A DNA stretch of 60,313 nt. Source: Planctomycetota bacterium. GTDB lineage: Bacteria; Planctomycetota; PUPC01; JACPCR01. Shown here piece by piece: positions 8,258 to 15,663 of the stretch. The notes beneath the pieces were generated by a model that had not been told where the DNA came from, made no database searches, and was given only the letters and a program-made list of their open reading frames with translations. Position 1 is the stretch's first letter. The number at the start of each line of letters is the position of its first letter. The DNA is taken from positions 1-60,313 of the forward strand of contig JACPCR010000112.1 of the NCBI GenBank assembly GCA_016179685.1. The letters run 5' to 3'. A program made the position numbers and the translations under genes.

Positions 8258-8956
8258 TCACTTCTTTGCACCACGCCCACCATCGTGGGGCCTCGGCGGG
8301 AAACCGGCAAGGAGCTCCAAGGGACAACCCCGGCAGAGGGGTGTTTTCCGGCAATACTCCTTGCCCACCTGGACGATCTGGGCGTGGTAATCGTTGTAGA
8401 GGGGAAGGCTGCGGGGAAGGCGTGCCTCGAACCAGGCCTGGATTTCGTCATAGGAAGCCTGTTCCTGGATCAGGCCATGTCGGCTGAAGACGCGGCGGGT
8501 ATAGGCGTCCACGACGAAGATTTTCATGCCGGCGGCATAAAGCAGGATGGAATCGGCGGTTTCGGGCCCGATGCCGTGAAGCGCCAGAAGCTCCTTTCGC
8601 AGGCGCGGCAGGGGCGTGCGGAACATGGACCCCAGGTCGCCCTGGTGGCGTTCCATGAGCCAGGCGACGAATCCCTTGAGTTTGCGGGCTTTCTGGTTGA
8701 AGTAGCCGGAGGGCCGGATGAGCTGGGCCAGCCGGGCCTCGGGGATGGAGGCCAGCTCGGGGATACCCAGGACTGAAGCGTCCTTGAGATTGGAGATCGC
8801 CTTCGTTACATTCTGCCACGCCGTGTTCTGAGTCAGTATGGCGCCGACGATCACCTCGAGCGGGGAGTCGCCGGGCCACCAGTGCCGGGGCCCGAAACGA
8901 CGCCGGAGGCGACGGTAGATTTGAAGCGCCACTTCACGTTCGGCGGGGACATTCAT
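8258..8956 (-). CDS. Endonuclease III-related HhH-GPD DNA repair protein
   Basis: This is a 232-residue helix-hairpin-helix glycosylase of the endonuclease III relative group (COG2231 type), acting in base excision repair. FGPRHWWPGDSPLEVIVGAI then LTQNTAW is diagnostic of this group. The HhH is LHGIGPETADSILLYA, and VVDAYTRRVF provides the catalytic aspartate. The C-terminal iron-sulfur region shows only three cysteines (YCRKTPLCRGC), so an intact [4Fe-4S] cluster is doubtful. The ATG at 8956-8954 shares two bases with the ATG of the divergent rtcA (8955-8957), leaving no spacer for a conventional promoter or ribosome site for either gene. It is chosen because the protein begins at the family's usual point. 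Confidence 0.85.
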   Translation of the reverse strand: MNVPAEREVALQIYRRLRRRFGPRHWWPGDSPLEVIVGAILTQNTAWQNVTKAISNLKDASVLGIPELASIPEARLAQLIRPSGYFNQKARKLKGFVAWLMERHQGDLGSMFRTPLPRLRKELLALHGIGPETADSILLYAAGMKIFVVDAYTRRVFSRHGLIQEQASYDEIQAWFEARLPRSLPLYNDYHAQIVQVGKEYCRKTPLCRGCPLELLAGFPPRPHDGGRGAKK

Positions 8957-9995
8957 GGGCGACCTGTTGACGATCGACGGCTCGTTCGGCGAAGGAGGCG
9001 GGCAAATCCTGCGAAGCGCGCTCGCTCTCTCCGTCATCACCCGCCGGCCCTTCGAGTTGAAGAACATCCGGGCCGGCAGGAAGAAGCCTGGCCTGCAGCC
9101 CCAGCATCTCGAATGCGTGCGAGCGGCGGCCGAGGTCTCCCGCGGGCACGTGCAGGGAGCGGACACCGGCTCGCTGACACTCCGGTTCGAGCCCGGTGAA
9201 GCGGCGGCGGGCGATTATCGCTTCGACATCGGCACGGCCGGCTCCACCAGCCTGGTGCTCCACACGGTCTACCTGCCCCTCGCCCTCCTCGGCGAAGGGT
9301 CCCGGGTCGGAATCACGGGCGGTACGCACGTGCCGTTCAGCCCCTGCACCCACTACCTGGAACTGGAGTGGCTGCCGCTGATGTGGGCCGCGGGCCTGCG
9401 ACTTTCCCTCAAGCTGGACCGACCGGGCTTCTATCCCGTCGGGGGCGGCAAAATCCGGGTGGAGGTGTCGCCTTCCTCGCTCCGGGGCCTTCAGATACCT
9501 GATCGGGGGCCGATGATCAACTTCCAAGGCGTTTCCCTGGTGGCGAATCTGGAGGTTTCCATCGCGGAGCGTCAGAGGCGGCAGGCGGTCCGGGCTCTGG
9601 GTTTGGGCCATGAAATCCGACCCGAGGCCATCGAGATTGTCGAAATGCGGGCGCCCTCGCCGGGCACGGCGCTCATCCTGGGTGCGGAATTCGAAGGGGG
9701 TGGCCGCGCCTGTGCTTTTGCGCTCGGCGAGCGCGGGAAGAAGGCGGAAAAGGTGGCCGAGGAGGCCGCCTTGGCGTTCCGGGCGTTCCTCTCGAGCCCG
9801 GGCGCCGTGGACGAGCACGCCGGTGACCAGCTTCTCTTGCCTCTGGCTTTGGCGCAGGGGCCCTCCCGATTCCGCGTGCCTGCGGTCACGCTCCATCTCC
9901 TGACCAACGCGGAGGTGGTCCGGCGATTCGTCGATCGGGAAATCCGGATCGATGGAAGCGAGGGGCAACCCGGCCTGGTGGAGGTGATGCCATGA
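8955..9995 (+). CDS. rtcA: RNA 3'-terminal phosphate cyclase
   Basis: RtcA uses ATP to convert RNA 3'-phosphate ends into 2',3'-cyclic phosphates, in RNA repair or end healing. The 346 residues match the full-length enzyme. The N-terminus IDGSFGEGGGQILRSALALS is the family signature, RAGRKKPGLQPQHL binds RNA ends, and the catalytic histidine that becomes adenylylated is H288 in VDEHAGDQLLLPLALA; HLLTNAEVVRRF follows. No rtcB or rtcR is nearby. The gene overlaps the next by four bases (ATGA), indicating translational coupling to a DUF4037 protein. Its start overlaps that of the divergent endonuclease III relative. Confidence 0.93.
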   Translation: MGDLLTIDGSFGEGGGQILRSALALSVITRRPFELKNIRAGRKKPGLQPQHLECVRAAAEVSRGHVQGADTGSLTLRFEPGEAAAGDYRFDIGTAGSTSLVLHTVYLPLALLGEGSRVGITGGTHVPFSPCTHYLELEWLPLMWAAGLRLSLKLDRPGFYPVGGGKIRVEVSPSSLRGLQIPDRGPMINFQGVSLVANLEVSIAERQRRQAVRALGLGHEIRPEAIEIVEMRAPSPGTALILGAEFEGGGRACAFALGERGKKAEKVAEEAALAFRAFLSSPGAVDEHAGDQLLLPLALAQGPSRFRVPAVTLHLLTNAEVVRRFVDREIRIDGSEGQPGLVEVMP

Positions 9996-11044
9996 AAGGG
10001 ATCGACCTGAGCCGCGAGTTCTTCATGAGCGTGGTGCTGCCGCTCGTCCAGCGGGACTGGCCCCAGGTCGCCGAGCGCATGGGAGCGGGGATTTTCGGGA
10101 ACGGGTCCGACGCGGCCGGCCTGGACGACGAAATCTCTCGGGATCATCACTGGGGCCCGCGGACTCAGATATTGCTGCCGCACCGTATGGTCCAGAAATG
10201 CCGGTTGTCCTTCGAACGTTACCTGGACCATGCGCTGCCCGCCGAATTCCGGGGCCACCCCGTCTTGCGCGTCCGCCAGACGGCCAGCGGGGTGACGCTG
10301 GAGAGCCTGGACGATTTCTTCCGCAAGTTCACCGGCCATGCCCGCGCGCCCCGGCGGCCGGAGGGCTGGTTTCGCTGCACGGAAGCGGACCTCTTTCATG
10401 CAACGAACGGGGATGTGTGGCACGACCCGTCCGGCGAGCTGGGGAAGCGCCGGGAAGGCTTCGGTTATTACCCCGACGTGGTCTGGAAGAAGAAGGTGGC
10501 GGACTGGTGCATGTTTCTCACGGGCCGCGACGCGGCCTATAACGTGAACCGGTGCTATCGCCGGGAGGATTGGTTTTCCGCGACCCTGTTTCTCGGGCAG
10601 GCGCTGAAACGGGCGATGGAGCTGGGATTCCTGCTGAATCGCCGTTATGCGCCGTACACCAAGTGGCTGCACCGGCTGTTCATTCAGCTTCCGGACCTTG
10701 CCCGTGAAGTGGACCCTCTCCTGCATCGGGCGAAGGACGATCCGGACTGGCATCAGAAGGTGATGGCGCTGGTGGGCATCTGCCGCATCTATGCGAATCG
10801 GATGCATGCGATGGGGTTGACGCCGCAGCCGCAGTTCAAGCCCTTCGACCCTTCGTTGACGGACCTGATTCTTTACGAGTCGGCCCTGGCAATCTACAAG
10901 CAGGTCCCTGCCGAGCTGCTGCACGCCAAGTTTAACGAGACGGAGCATTGGGAACGGATGGCTCGCGATGTGCTCTTCGACAGCAGCGACTACTTCCAGA
11001 AAAGATTGTCCGTGGAAAAATCGCCAGCCCCGCCTCCCGGTTAG
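9992..11044 (+). CDS. DUF4037 nucleotidyltransferase-like protein
   Basis: The 350-residue protein matches DUF4037 proteins, which belong to the nucleotidyltransferase fold. GNGSDAAGLDDEISRDHHWG then PR is the diagnostic segment, with GS and the paired acidic residues expected for a metal-dependent nucleotidyltransferase. The remainder is helical, with YRREDWFSATLFLGQALK in the DUF4037 domain. The reaction is unknown. The four-base overlap with rtcA implies joint synthesis and suggests a role in modifying or sensing RNA ends, which is inference. The stop TAG (11042-11044) begins a palindromic repeat. Confidence 0.8.
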   Translation: MKGIDLSREFFMSVVLPLVQRDWPQVAERMGAGIFGNGSDAAGLDDEISRDHHWGPRTQILLPHRMVQKCRLSFERYLDHALPAEFRGHPVLRVRQTASGVTLESLDDFFRKFTGHARAPRRPEGWFRCTEADLFHATNGDVWHDPSGELGKRREGFGYYPDVVWKKKVADWCMFLTGRDAAYNVNRCYRREDWFSATLFLGQALKRAMELGFLLNRRYAPYTKWLHRLFIQLPDLAREVDPLLHRAKDDPDWHQKVMALVGICRIYANRMHAMGLTPQPQFKPFDPSLTDLILYESALAIYKQVPAELLHAKFNETEHWERMARDVLFDSSDYFQKRLSVEKSPAPPPG

Positions 11045-11124
11045 CGAAGCGCTGCCTCAAGCCGATCCCTGTGGCTCGGGCGACCGGGACCGAGACAGGA
11101 TACGGCAAGCGCTTCGCTCGCATG
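11042..11124 (+). repeat. Stop-anchored palindromic element R4, copy 1
   Basis: It begins at the stop TAG with TAGCGAAGCGCTGCCTCAAG and ends GGCAAGCGCTTCGCT. The reverse complement of 35063-35141 carries the same start, CCGAT and CAGGAT landmarks and end. The terminal arms pair over about 14 bp. Confidence 0.6.
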
Positions 11125-11175
11125 TGGTAGAATGATGGGACAGACGCGGGGAGACCCTCCCGTACGGGAAGCGCC

Positions 11176-13896
11176 ATGGACCTCCTAATTCGCTGTGGCC
11201 GTCCGGACTGTCCCCAGACCTGGAGCTACGCCAGCGGCTGGTCCGGACGGGACCGCGAGTGCCCCCGGTGTGCCACCTCTCTCCATTGGCCATCCAGCCT
11301 CGATGAGGCTGTGGCCGCCGCCGTTCAGTTGGGCCGCTACAGAATCCTCGAGCGCACTCAGAACACCCACTCGGGCTGGGAGCTGTCGGCAACGGAGGAG
11401 GGCTCTGGCCGGCATGTCCTCGTCCGCCTGTTCCCGGAGCAGTTGGCCGGCGATCCGGCATGCTGCGAGCTCTTCCAGCGGGAGGCCACGGCGGCCATCC
11501 AAATTTTCCATCCCCACATCGTCAGCGTGCTGGATTTCGGCGAATGCCTCGGCCGGCCTGCTGCCGTCCTGCAGCCGCCCGGACCGGAATGCCTGGCCCG
11601 GCGGTTCGGGCCCGCGAGCAGACTCCCATCTGAGCTTGCGCTGAAGCTCCTGGCCCAGGCCGCGCAGGCCGTGGAGCATGCATCGAACGATCAGGTCATC
11701 CATGGAAATATCGAGCCTGCCCACCTCTGGATCACCGAGGGCGAGACGCTCAAGGTGGACTACCTGACGGCTTCCCGTATCGAGGTGCTCGCCGGCCGCA
11801 GGCACGGCGAAGGGATGTCCCTGGGGCTGAGCCCGGAACAGGCATGGACCTCAGGGACGCCGGATATCCGTTCTGATCTCTATGCGCTGGGTGCGGCCTT
11901 CTATTATCTCGTCACCGGCTGCATCCCCTGGGAGGCGTCGGCCGGGGAATCGCCGGGGGCGAGAGGGCCTCGATCCTGGGGCCCAAGCCGGCCCGTCGAG
12001 ACATGCGGAACGCATATCCAGCCCCCGCTGGCTCGCGTCCTCGATCGGATGGTCGCGGCCGAGCCGCTGAACCGTTACCAGTCCGCAGGATCGCTTCTGG
12101 CGGCCCTTCGTGAGGGGGAAACCGGGGGCCGGGACACCCGAGTCGCTGTACCCGATCGCCTCGAACTGGCCGAGGCGAAGCCAGCGCACGACGCCGTTGC
12201 CCCGGTTGCAGCACGGGCGGCAGAGGATGCAGCGATACCCGCGGCGGTCCTTCCCGATCGCCTCGAACTGGCCGAGGCGAAGCCAGCGCACGACGCCGTT
12301 GCCCCGATGCCCGCGCGGGCGGCAGACGATCAGGCGCATCTCGTTCCCGACGGGAGGGAAAAGGCCGGCCAAATCCCGCCGGCTGATCGCGGTGACAAGG
12401 TTGGCTCGCAGGGACGGGGCCATGCGCCCGAACGACATCGGCCCCTGCTCACACGCCTCCTCCGGTTCGCTCGCAGCCCTCTGGGTTACGCTTTTTCCGT
12501 CGGCCTTCACGTCCTCCTCCTCCTGCTCCTTCTCCGCGTGCAGGTGAACTGGTCCCGGGACGAATCGGAGGACCTGGTGCTCCAGGCGAAGATCGTACGG
12601 GAGGAGCGGGTGAAGGGTCCCGATCCGGCGGCCAAGATTCCCGGGGAAAGTTCGGAGGTCCCGCTGATAGAGGTCGATGAGCCGCGTCTCGAGGACATTC
12701 CGGAGACGGAGGAGGAGATCGAGTTGAGCCTTCAGGATTCGCCTCCGGAGCTGCGTGAGACCGTACGGGCGAGGGCCTCCATGGAAGAAATGAGCCTGGC
12801 GGACCTGGCCTCGAGGCTGGATTCGCCGCCGCTGCCGGACCGGTCGCCGGATTGGCCGAGTGAAGAGCGAGAGGGGCCGCCGGGCATGGCGTCCTTCGGC
12901 CTCCGGCGGAATGCGCTGACCCGCGCCCGAGCAGCGAATGCGGGCGGGGGCGGCCTGGCTACGGAATCGGCGGTCGAGGCCGGGCTGGCCTTCCTGGCAC
13001 GCCACCAGTTGGCGGACGGGCACTGGTCTTCCGCTCCGGACGGGGAATTCGAGAAGGGCTCGGAGGGCCGTTACGACATTGCGATTACGGGCCTGGCTCT
13101 CCTGACTTTTCAGGGAGCGGGCCACACCGAGACTACGGGCAAGTATCAGGAGAACGTTCGCAAGAGCGTCCAGTATCTCATTCAAGCCCAAGCCGAGGAC
13201 GGCTCGTGGATGCAGAAGGGGATGATGTACGGGCACGGAATCTGCGCGCTGGCGATGTCGGAGGCTTTTGGCCTGTCGGGGGCGCAGTCGGAGGCCCGCG
13301 TGGCGGCCCAGGCTGGCATCGATTTCATCGCCAGAATTCAGGGGTCCCACGGCGGAATCAGCTACCACGGGGCCGGACGCGACACCTCCGTCACCGGCTG
13401 GCAGATCATCGCCTGCAAGTCCGCCTCGGCCGCTGGCCTCGCCGTACCCGCCGAGACCCTCGCCAGGTTCGAGATGTACCTGGACGACATGGTGGACCCG
13501 GCGACCGGGGTGACGGGTTACAACTTCCGTGGCCAGGGAAGCCCGGCGATGACGTCGGTCGGACTGGCATGCCGACTTTTTCTCGGCCAGAGCCGGAACA
13601 ACGAGCTGATCGGGAAGATAGCGGAGCGCATCAGCCAAGCGGGTCCGACTCCAGACGAATACCACCTGTACTATGGAACGTTAGGGCTGTTCCAATTTGG
13701 CGGGCCGAAGTGGGAGAAGTGGAATCGGCAGTTTGCCATCCCCCTGGTGCGCAAGCAGGTGTCCAAGGGACGGCTGAAGGGAAGCTGGGAGCCCCTGCAA
13801 AGCGCCTACGGAAAGGATGCCGGCCGGGTGTACGTCACCGCCATGCACATCCTTTGCCTCGAGGTCTATTACCGCTACTTGCCGGTCTACAGGTAA
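11176..13896 (+). CDS. Zinc-ribbon pseudokinase fused to a membrane helix and terpenoid-cyclase-like toroid
   Basis: The 906-residue modular protein starts with a zinc ribbon (C7, C12, C29, C32), followed by a protein-kinase fold at about residues 52-320. Kinase catalysis looks lost: the HRD loop reads HGN (176-178) with no aspartate, the DFG position reads VDY, and the VAIK lysine position reads VLVR. The shape is kept (GLSPEQAW, DIRSDLYALGAAFYYLVTG). A linker contains a duplicated 18-residue block. A hydrophobic helix follows at about 436-455 (SVGLHVLLLLLLL). Residues about 594-906 form an alpha-alpha toroid as in squalene cyclase and prenyltransferase repeats, e.g. VEAGLAFLARHQLADGHWSS and VQYLIQAQAEDGSW. 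It probably acts as a membrane-tethered scaffold or binding protein. Homologous architectures are common in planctomycetes. Confidence 0.75.
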   Translation: MDLLIRCGRPDCPQTWSYASGWSGRDRECPRCATSLHWPSSLDEAVAAAVQLGRYRILERTQNTHSGWELSATEEGSGRHVLVRLFPEQLAGDPACCELFQREATAAIQIFHPHIVSVLDFGECLGRPAAVLQPPGPECLARRFGPASRLPSELALKLLAQAAQAVEHASNDQVIHGNIEPAHLWITEGETLKVDYLTASRIEVLAGRRHGEGMSLGLSPEQAWTSGTPDIRSDLYALGAAFYYLVTGCIPWEASAGESPGARGPRSWGPSRPVETCGTHIQPPLARVLDRMVAAEPLNRYQSAGSLLAALREGETGGRDTRVAVPDRLELAEAKPAHDAVAPVAARAAEDAAIPAAVLPDRLELAEAKPAHDAVAPMPARAADDQAHLVPDGREKAGQIPPADRGDKVGSQGRGHAPERHRPLLTRLLRFARSPLGYAFSVGLHVLLLLLLLRVQVNWSRDESEDLVLQAKIVREERVKGPDPAAKIPGESSEVPLIEVDEPRLEDIPETEEEIELSLQDSPPELRETVRARASMEEMSLADLASRLDSPPLPDRSPDWPSEEREGPPGMASFGLRRNALTRARAANAGGGGLATESAVEAGLAFLARHQLADGHWSSAPDGEFEKGSEGRYDIAITGLALLTFQGAGHTETTGKYQENVRKSVQYLIQAQAEDGSWMQKGMMYGHGICALAMSEAFGLSGAQSEARVAAQAGIDFIARIQGSHGGISYHGAGRDTSVTGWQIIACKSASAAGLAVPAETLARFEMYLDDMVDPATGVTGYNFRGQGSPAMTSVGLACRLFLGQSRNNELIGKIAERISQAGPTPDEYHLYYGTLGLFQFGGPKWEKWNRQFAIPLVRKQVSKGRLKGSWEPLQSAYGKDAGRVYVTAMHILCLEVYYRYLPVYR
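12151..12306 (+). repeat. Exact 54-bp direct repeat inside the coding sequence
   Basis: Bases 12151-12204 recur at 12253-12306 with no difference by eye and encode PDRLELAEAKPAHDAVAP twice. The offset is 102 bp, a multiple of three, so the frame is kept. Confidence 0.9.
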
Positions 13897-14055
13897 TGTG
13901 CGACTCGAAAGCGGTGAAGTAGCCTTCCCCTGAAAATCCGGTCCCTTCTTCGGCAGCCGCCGGAGGTTTGAAATGGCCATGCCCACAATTTATATCGTCA
14001 TTCGCTATGGAATCGTTGAGAACCTTCTCTATCTTAGAGATACAATGCGTGCGCT

Positions 14056-14514
14056 ATGCGCACTGTCATCGACCGACTCATCGACGAGTTCCACGAACGG
14101 GCGTTCCCGGACCTCATGCGGCGCAACCGGACACTTCAGCGAATCCCGGCCAAGACGAGCGTTGTGGTCGGCATGGGCCGGGTTGGAAAGACCTGGTTTT
14201 GTTACCAGGATATGCTGCAATTCATTTCACATGGAGAGGATAAGGCAAAGCTTCTTTACATCAACTTTGAAGATGAGCGGCTCTTGCCTTGCGGAAGCGG
14301 CGACCCGGCGGCTCGCTTCAGCGTGAACAAGTTCTACAACACGCTTCGCAGTCAGCAGATTTCATGCACAAAGAACGACCTCTATGGCTTCCTGGAATTC
14401 CTGGAAGAGACTTACATCGTCCACACGGTCCCCATGTACTCGGCCTCTGAAAGGGTCCGCCAGATGAACCCGAAGAAGGTCTTTGCCATTGAAGTGCTGA
14501 ATCATCATCGGTGA
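14056..14514 (+). pseudogene. AAA/DUF4143 ATPase with internal deletion
   Basis: Members of this family (AAA_14 P-loop plus DUF4143) are about 380-450 residues; only 152 remain. The N-terminus has the Walker A VVVGMGRVGKTWFC and the strand LLYINFEDERLLP. Then, without a stop, the sequence jumps to the DUF4143 part: RFSVNKFYNTLRSQQISCTK and FLEFLEETYIVHTVPMYSAS then ERVRQMNPKKVFAIE. The Walker B region and everything between are missing, so ATPase activity is excluded. The last codons (EVLNHHR) come from the 70-bp repeat at 14491-14559. The function of intact members is unclear; they often behave as mobile or toxin-antitoxin-like genes. Confidence 0.75.
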
Positions 14515-14559
14515 TGAAATCGGGCGGGCCCATCTCCCCAGACTTTTTGAGAAGCTACC
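14491..14559 (+). repeat. 70-bp dispersed element, copy 2
   Basis: It runs from GAAGTGCTGAATCATCATCG to GAGAAGCTACC and is the inverse of the copy at 7617-7685. It closes the broken ATPase gene. Confidence 0.7.
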
Positions 14560-15637
14560 TCATTTCCGCTTCGAGCGACTGCCAGACGCAGTAGTCGCCC
14601 TCCCGGTAGTTCAGTGGTTCGCCCGGTCGGACGGGGATGACGTGGCCGGTGATGAAGACCTGGCCGTCCTGGTATCTCGTATAGCACAGCTCGGCGACGC
14701 CATCGGGCTGGGGTGGCGAGGCCAGGTAATCAAATTCGCCGCTCGCCGCGTCATACACCAGAAGGCGGTCCAGGAAGCGCATCGCTCGGCCATCGACGGT
14801 GTTGGTCCGGTAGCCCGGGGGAAAGGAAAGCTTGTGGGTCCTACGGTCTATCCCCTCGTGCCCCTTCCAGGTGTCCAGATTGAAATACGCCCGACTGCCG
14901 ATCTGGAACGCCTTCCCGATATAGCCGTACAACTGCCCGTAGTCCGGCGTCGGAACGGGGTCTAGCCATCGTTTCCTTTCCAGATCACACAGCAGCAAGC
15001 GTCCGCCGGAGGTGTCCGCGATATATGCCCTGCCCTCATGGAAGAACGCGCCCCAGGTGAAACTGACCCTGAAGTCCGACGGGATTTCCTCCAGAAACCG
15101 CTCCTCCGCTGGCTCGAACAAGAGGAGGGAGACCTCTCCTGCGGTGGGGATCATGACCCTTCCATCATTCAGGACGACGCCGGAAATCATCTCCCGATCG
15201 CCGAAGGGGCAGGACACCCGGCGCGGGGCGTTGCCGACGTGGTCGAGGATGAGGGCGGCGCCGTTGAGCCCGCGATCAAACGCGAGGACCTTGCCAGCAA
15301 CCTCGAGGCAGAACCAGACGTCATGGACGCCGCCGTCCGCCTTCGGAAGGAGGGGAAAGCGTTCGGACTCACCGGTGCGCGGCCAGATAGCTGTATAGTC
15401 GTTGGAGGCGAAGTGGAACATGACCAAGGCGTCGCCGAGGCGGGCAAGCGAGTTGCCCGCCCGGCCCGCGAGCGCCTTCGGGCACACGCGGGCCGCCTCC
15501 GCCGTCCGGGGAGAGAATCGAATCAAGGAACTGCCGTACGACTCCCACAGGTCTCCGGCCGTGTCGAGGCAGAAATCGAAGGGCCTACCCACTTGTAGTG
15601 CAGGCATCCGATAGAAGTGGAGTTTCATTCTCGACAT
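14555..15637 (-). CDS. Uncharacterised protein, probably beta-propeller
   Basis: The 360-residue protein has no recognised family. It has repeating short strands with a W/G-D pattern (GDLWESYGSSLIRFSP, GEVSLLLFEPAEERFLEEIP, GGRLLLCDLERKRWLDPVPT, VYDAASGEFDYLA), which is the look of a beta-propeller with about six to seven blades and no signal peptide. It could start at ATG 15637 or at 15628 three codons on. It lies on the same strand as, and directly after, the HEAT-repeat gene (26 bases away), so the two may be one transcript. A binding role is a guess from the fold. Confidence 0.6.
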   Translation of the reverse strand: MSRMKLHFYRMPALQVGRPFDFCLDTAGDLWESYGSSLIRFSPRTAEAARVCPKALAGRAGNSLARLGDALVMFHFASNDYTAIWPRTGESERFPLLPKADGGVHDVWFCLEVAGKVLAFDRGLNGAALILDHVGNAPRRVSCPFGDREMISGVVLNDGRVMIPTAGEVSLLLFEPAEERFLEEIPSDFRVSFTWGAFFHEGRAYIADTSGGRLLLCDLERKRWLDPVPTPDYGQLYGYIGKAFQIGSRAYFNLDTWKGHEGIDRRTHKLSFPPGYRTNTVDGRAMRFLDRLLVYDAASGEFDYLASPPQPDGVAELCYTRYQDGQVFITGHVIPVRPGEPLNYREGDYCVWQSLEAEMR

Positions 15638-15663
15638 CCCCCTGAGATTTCCTGCGGGGAATG

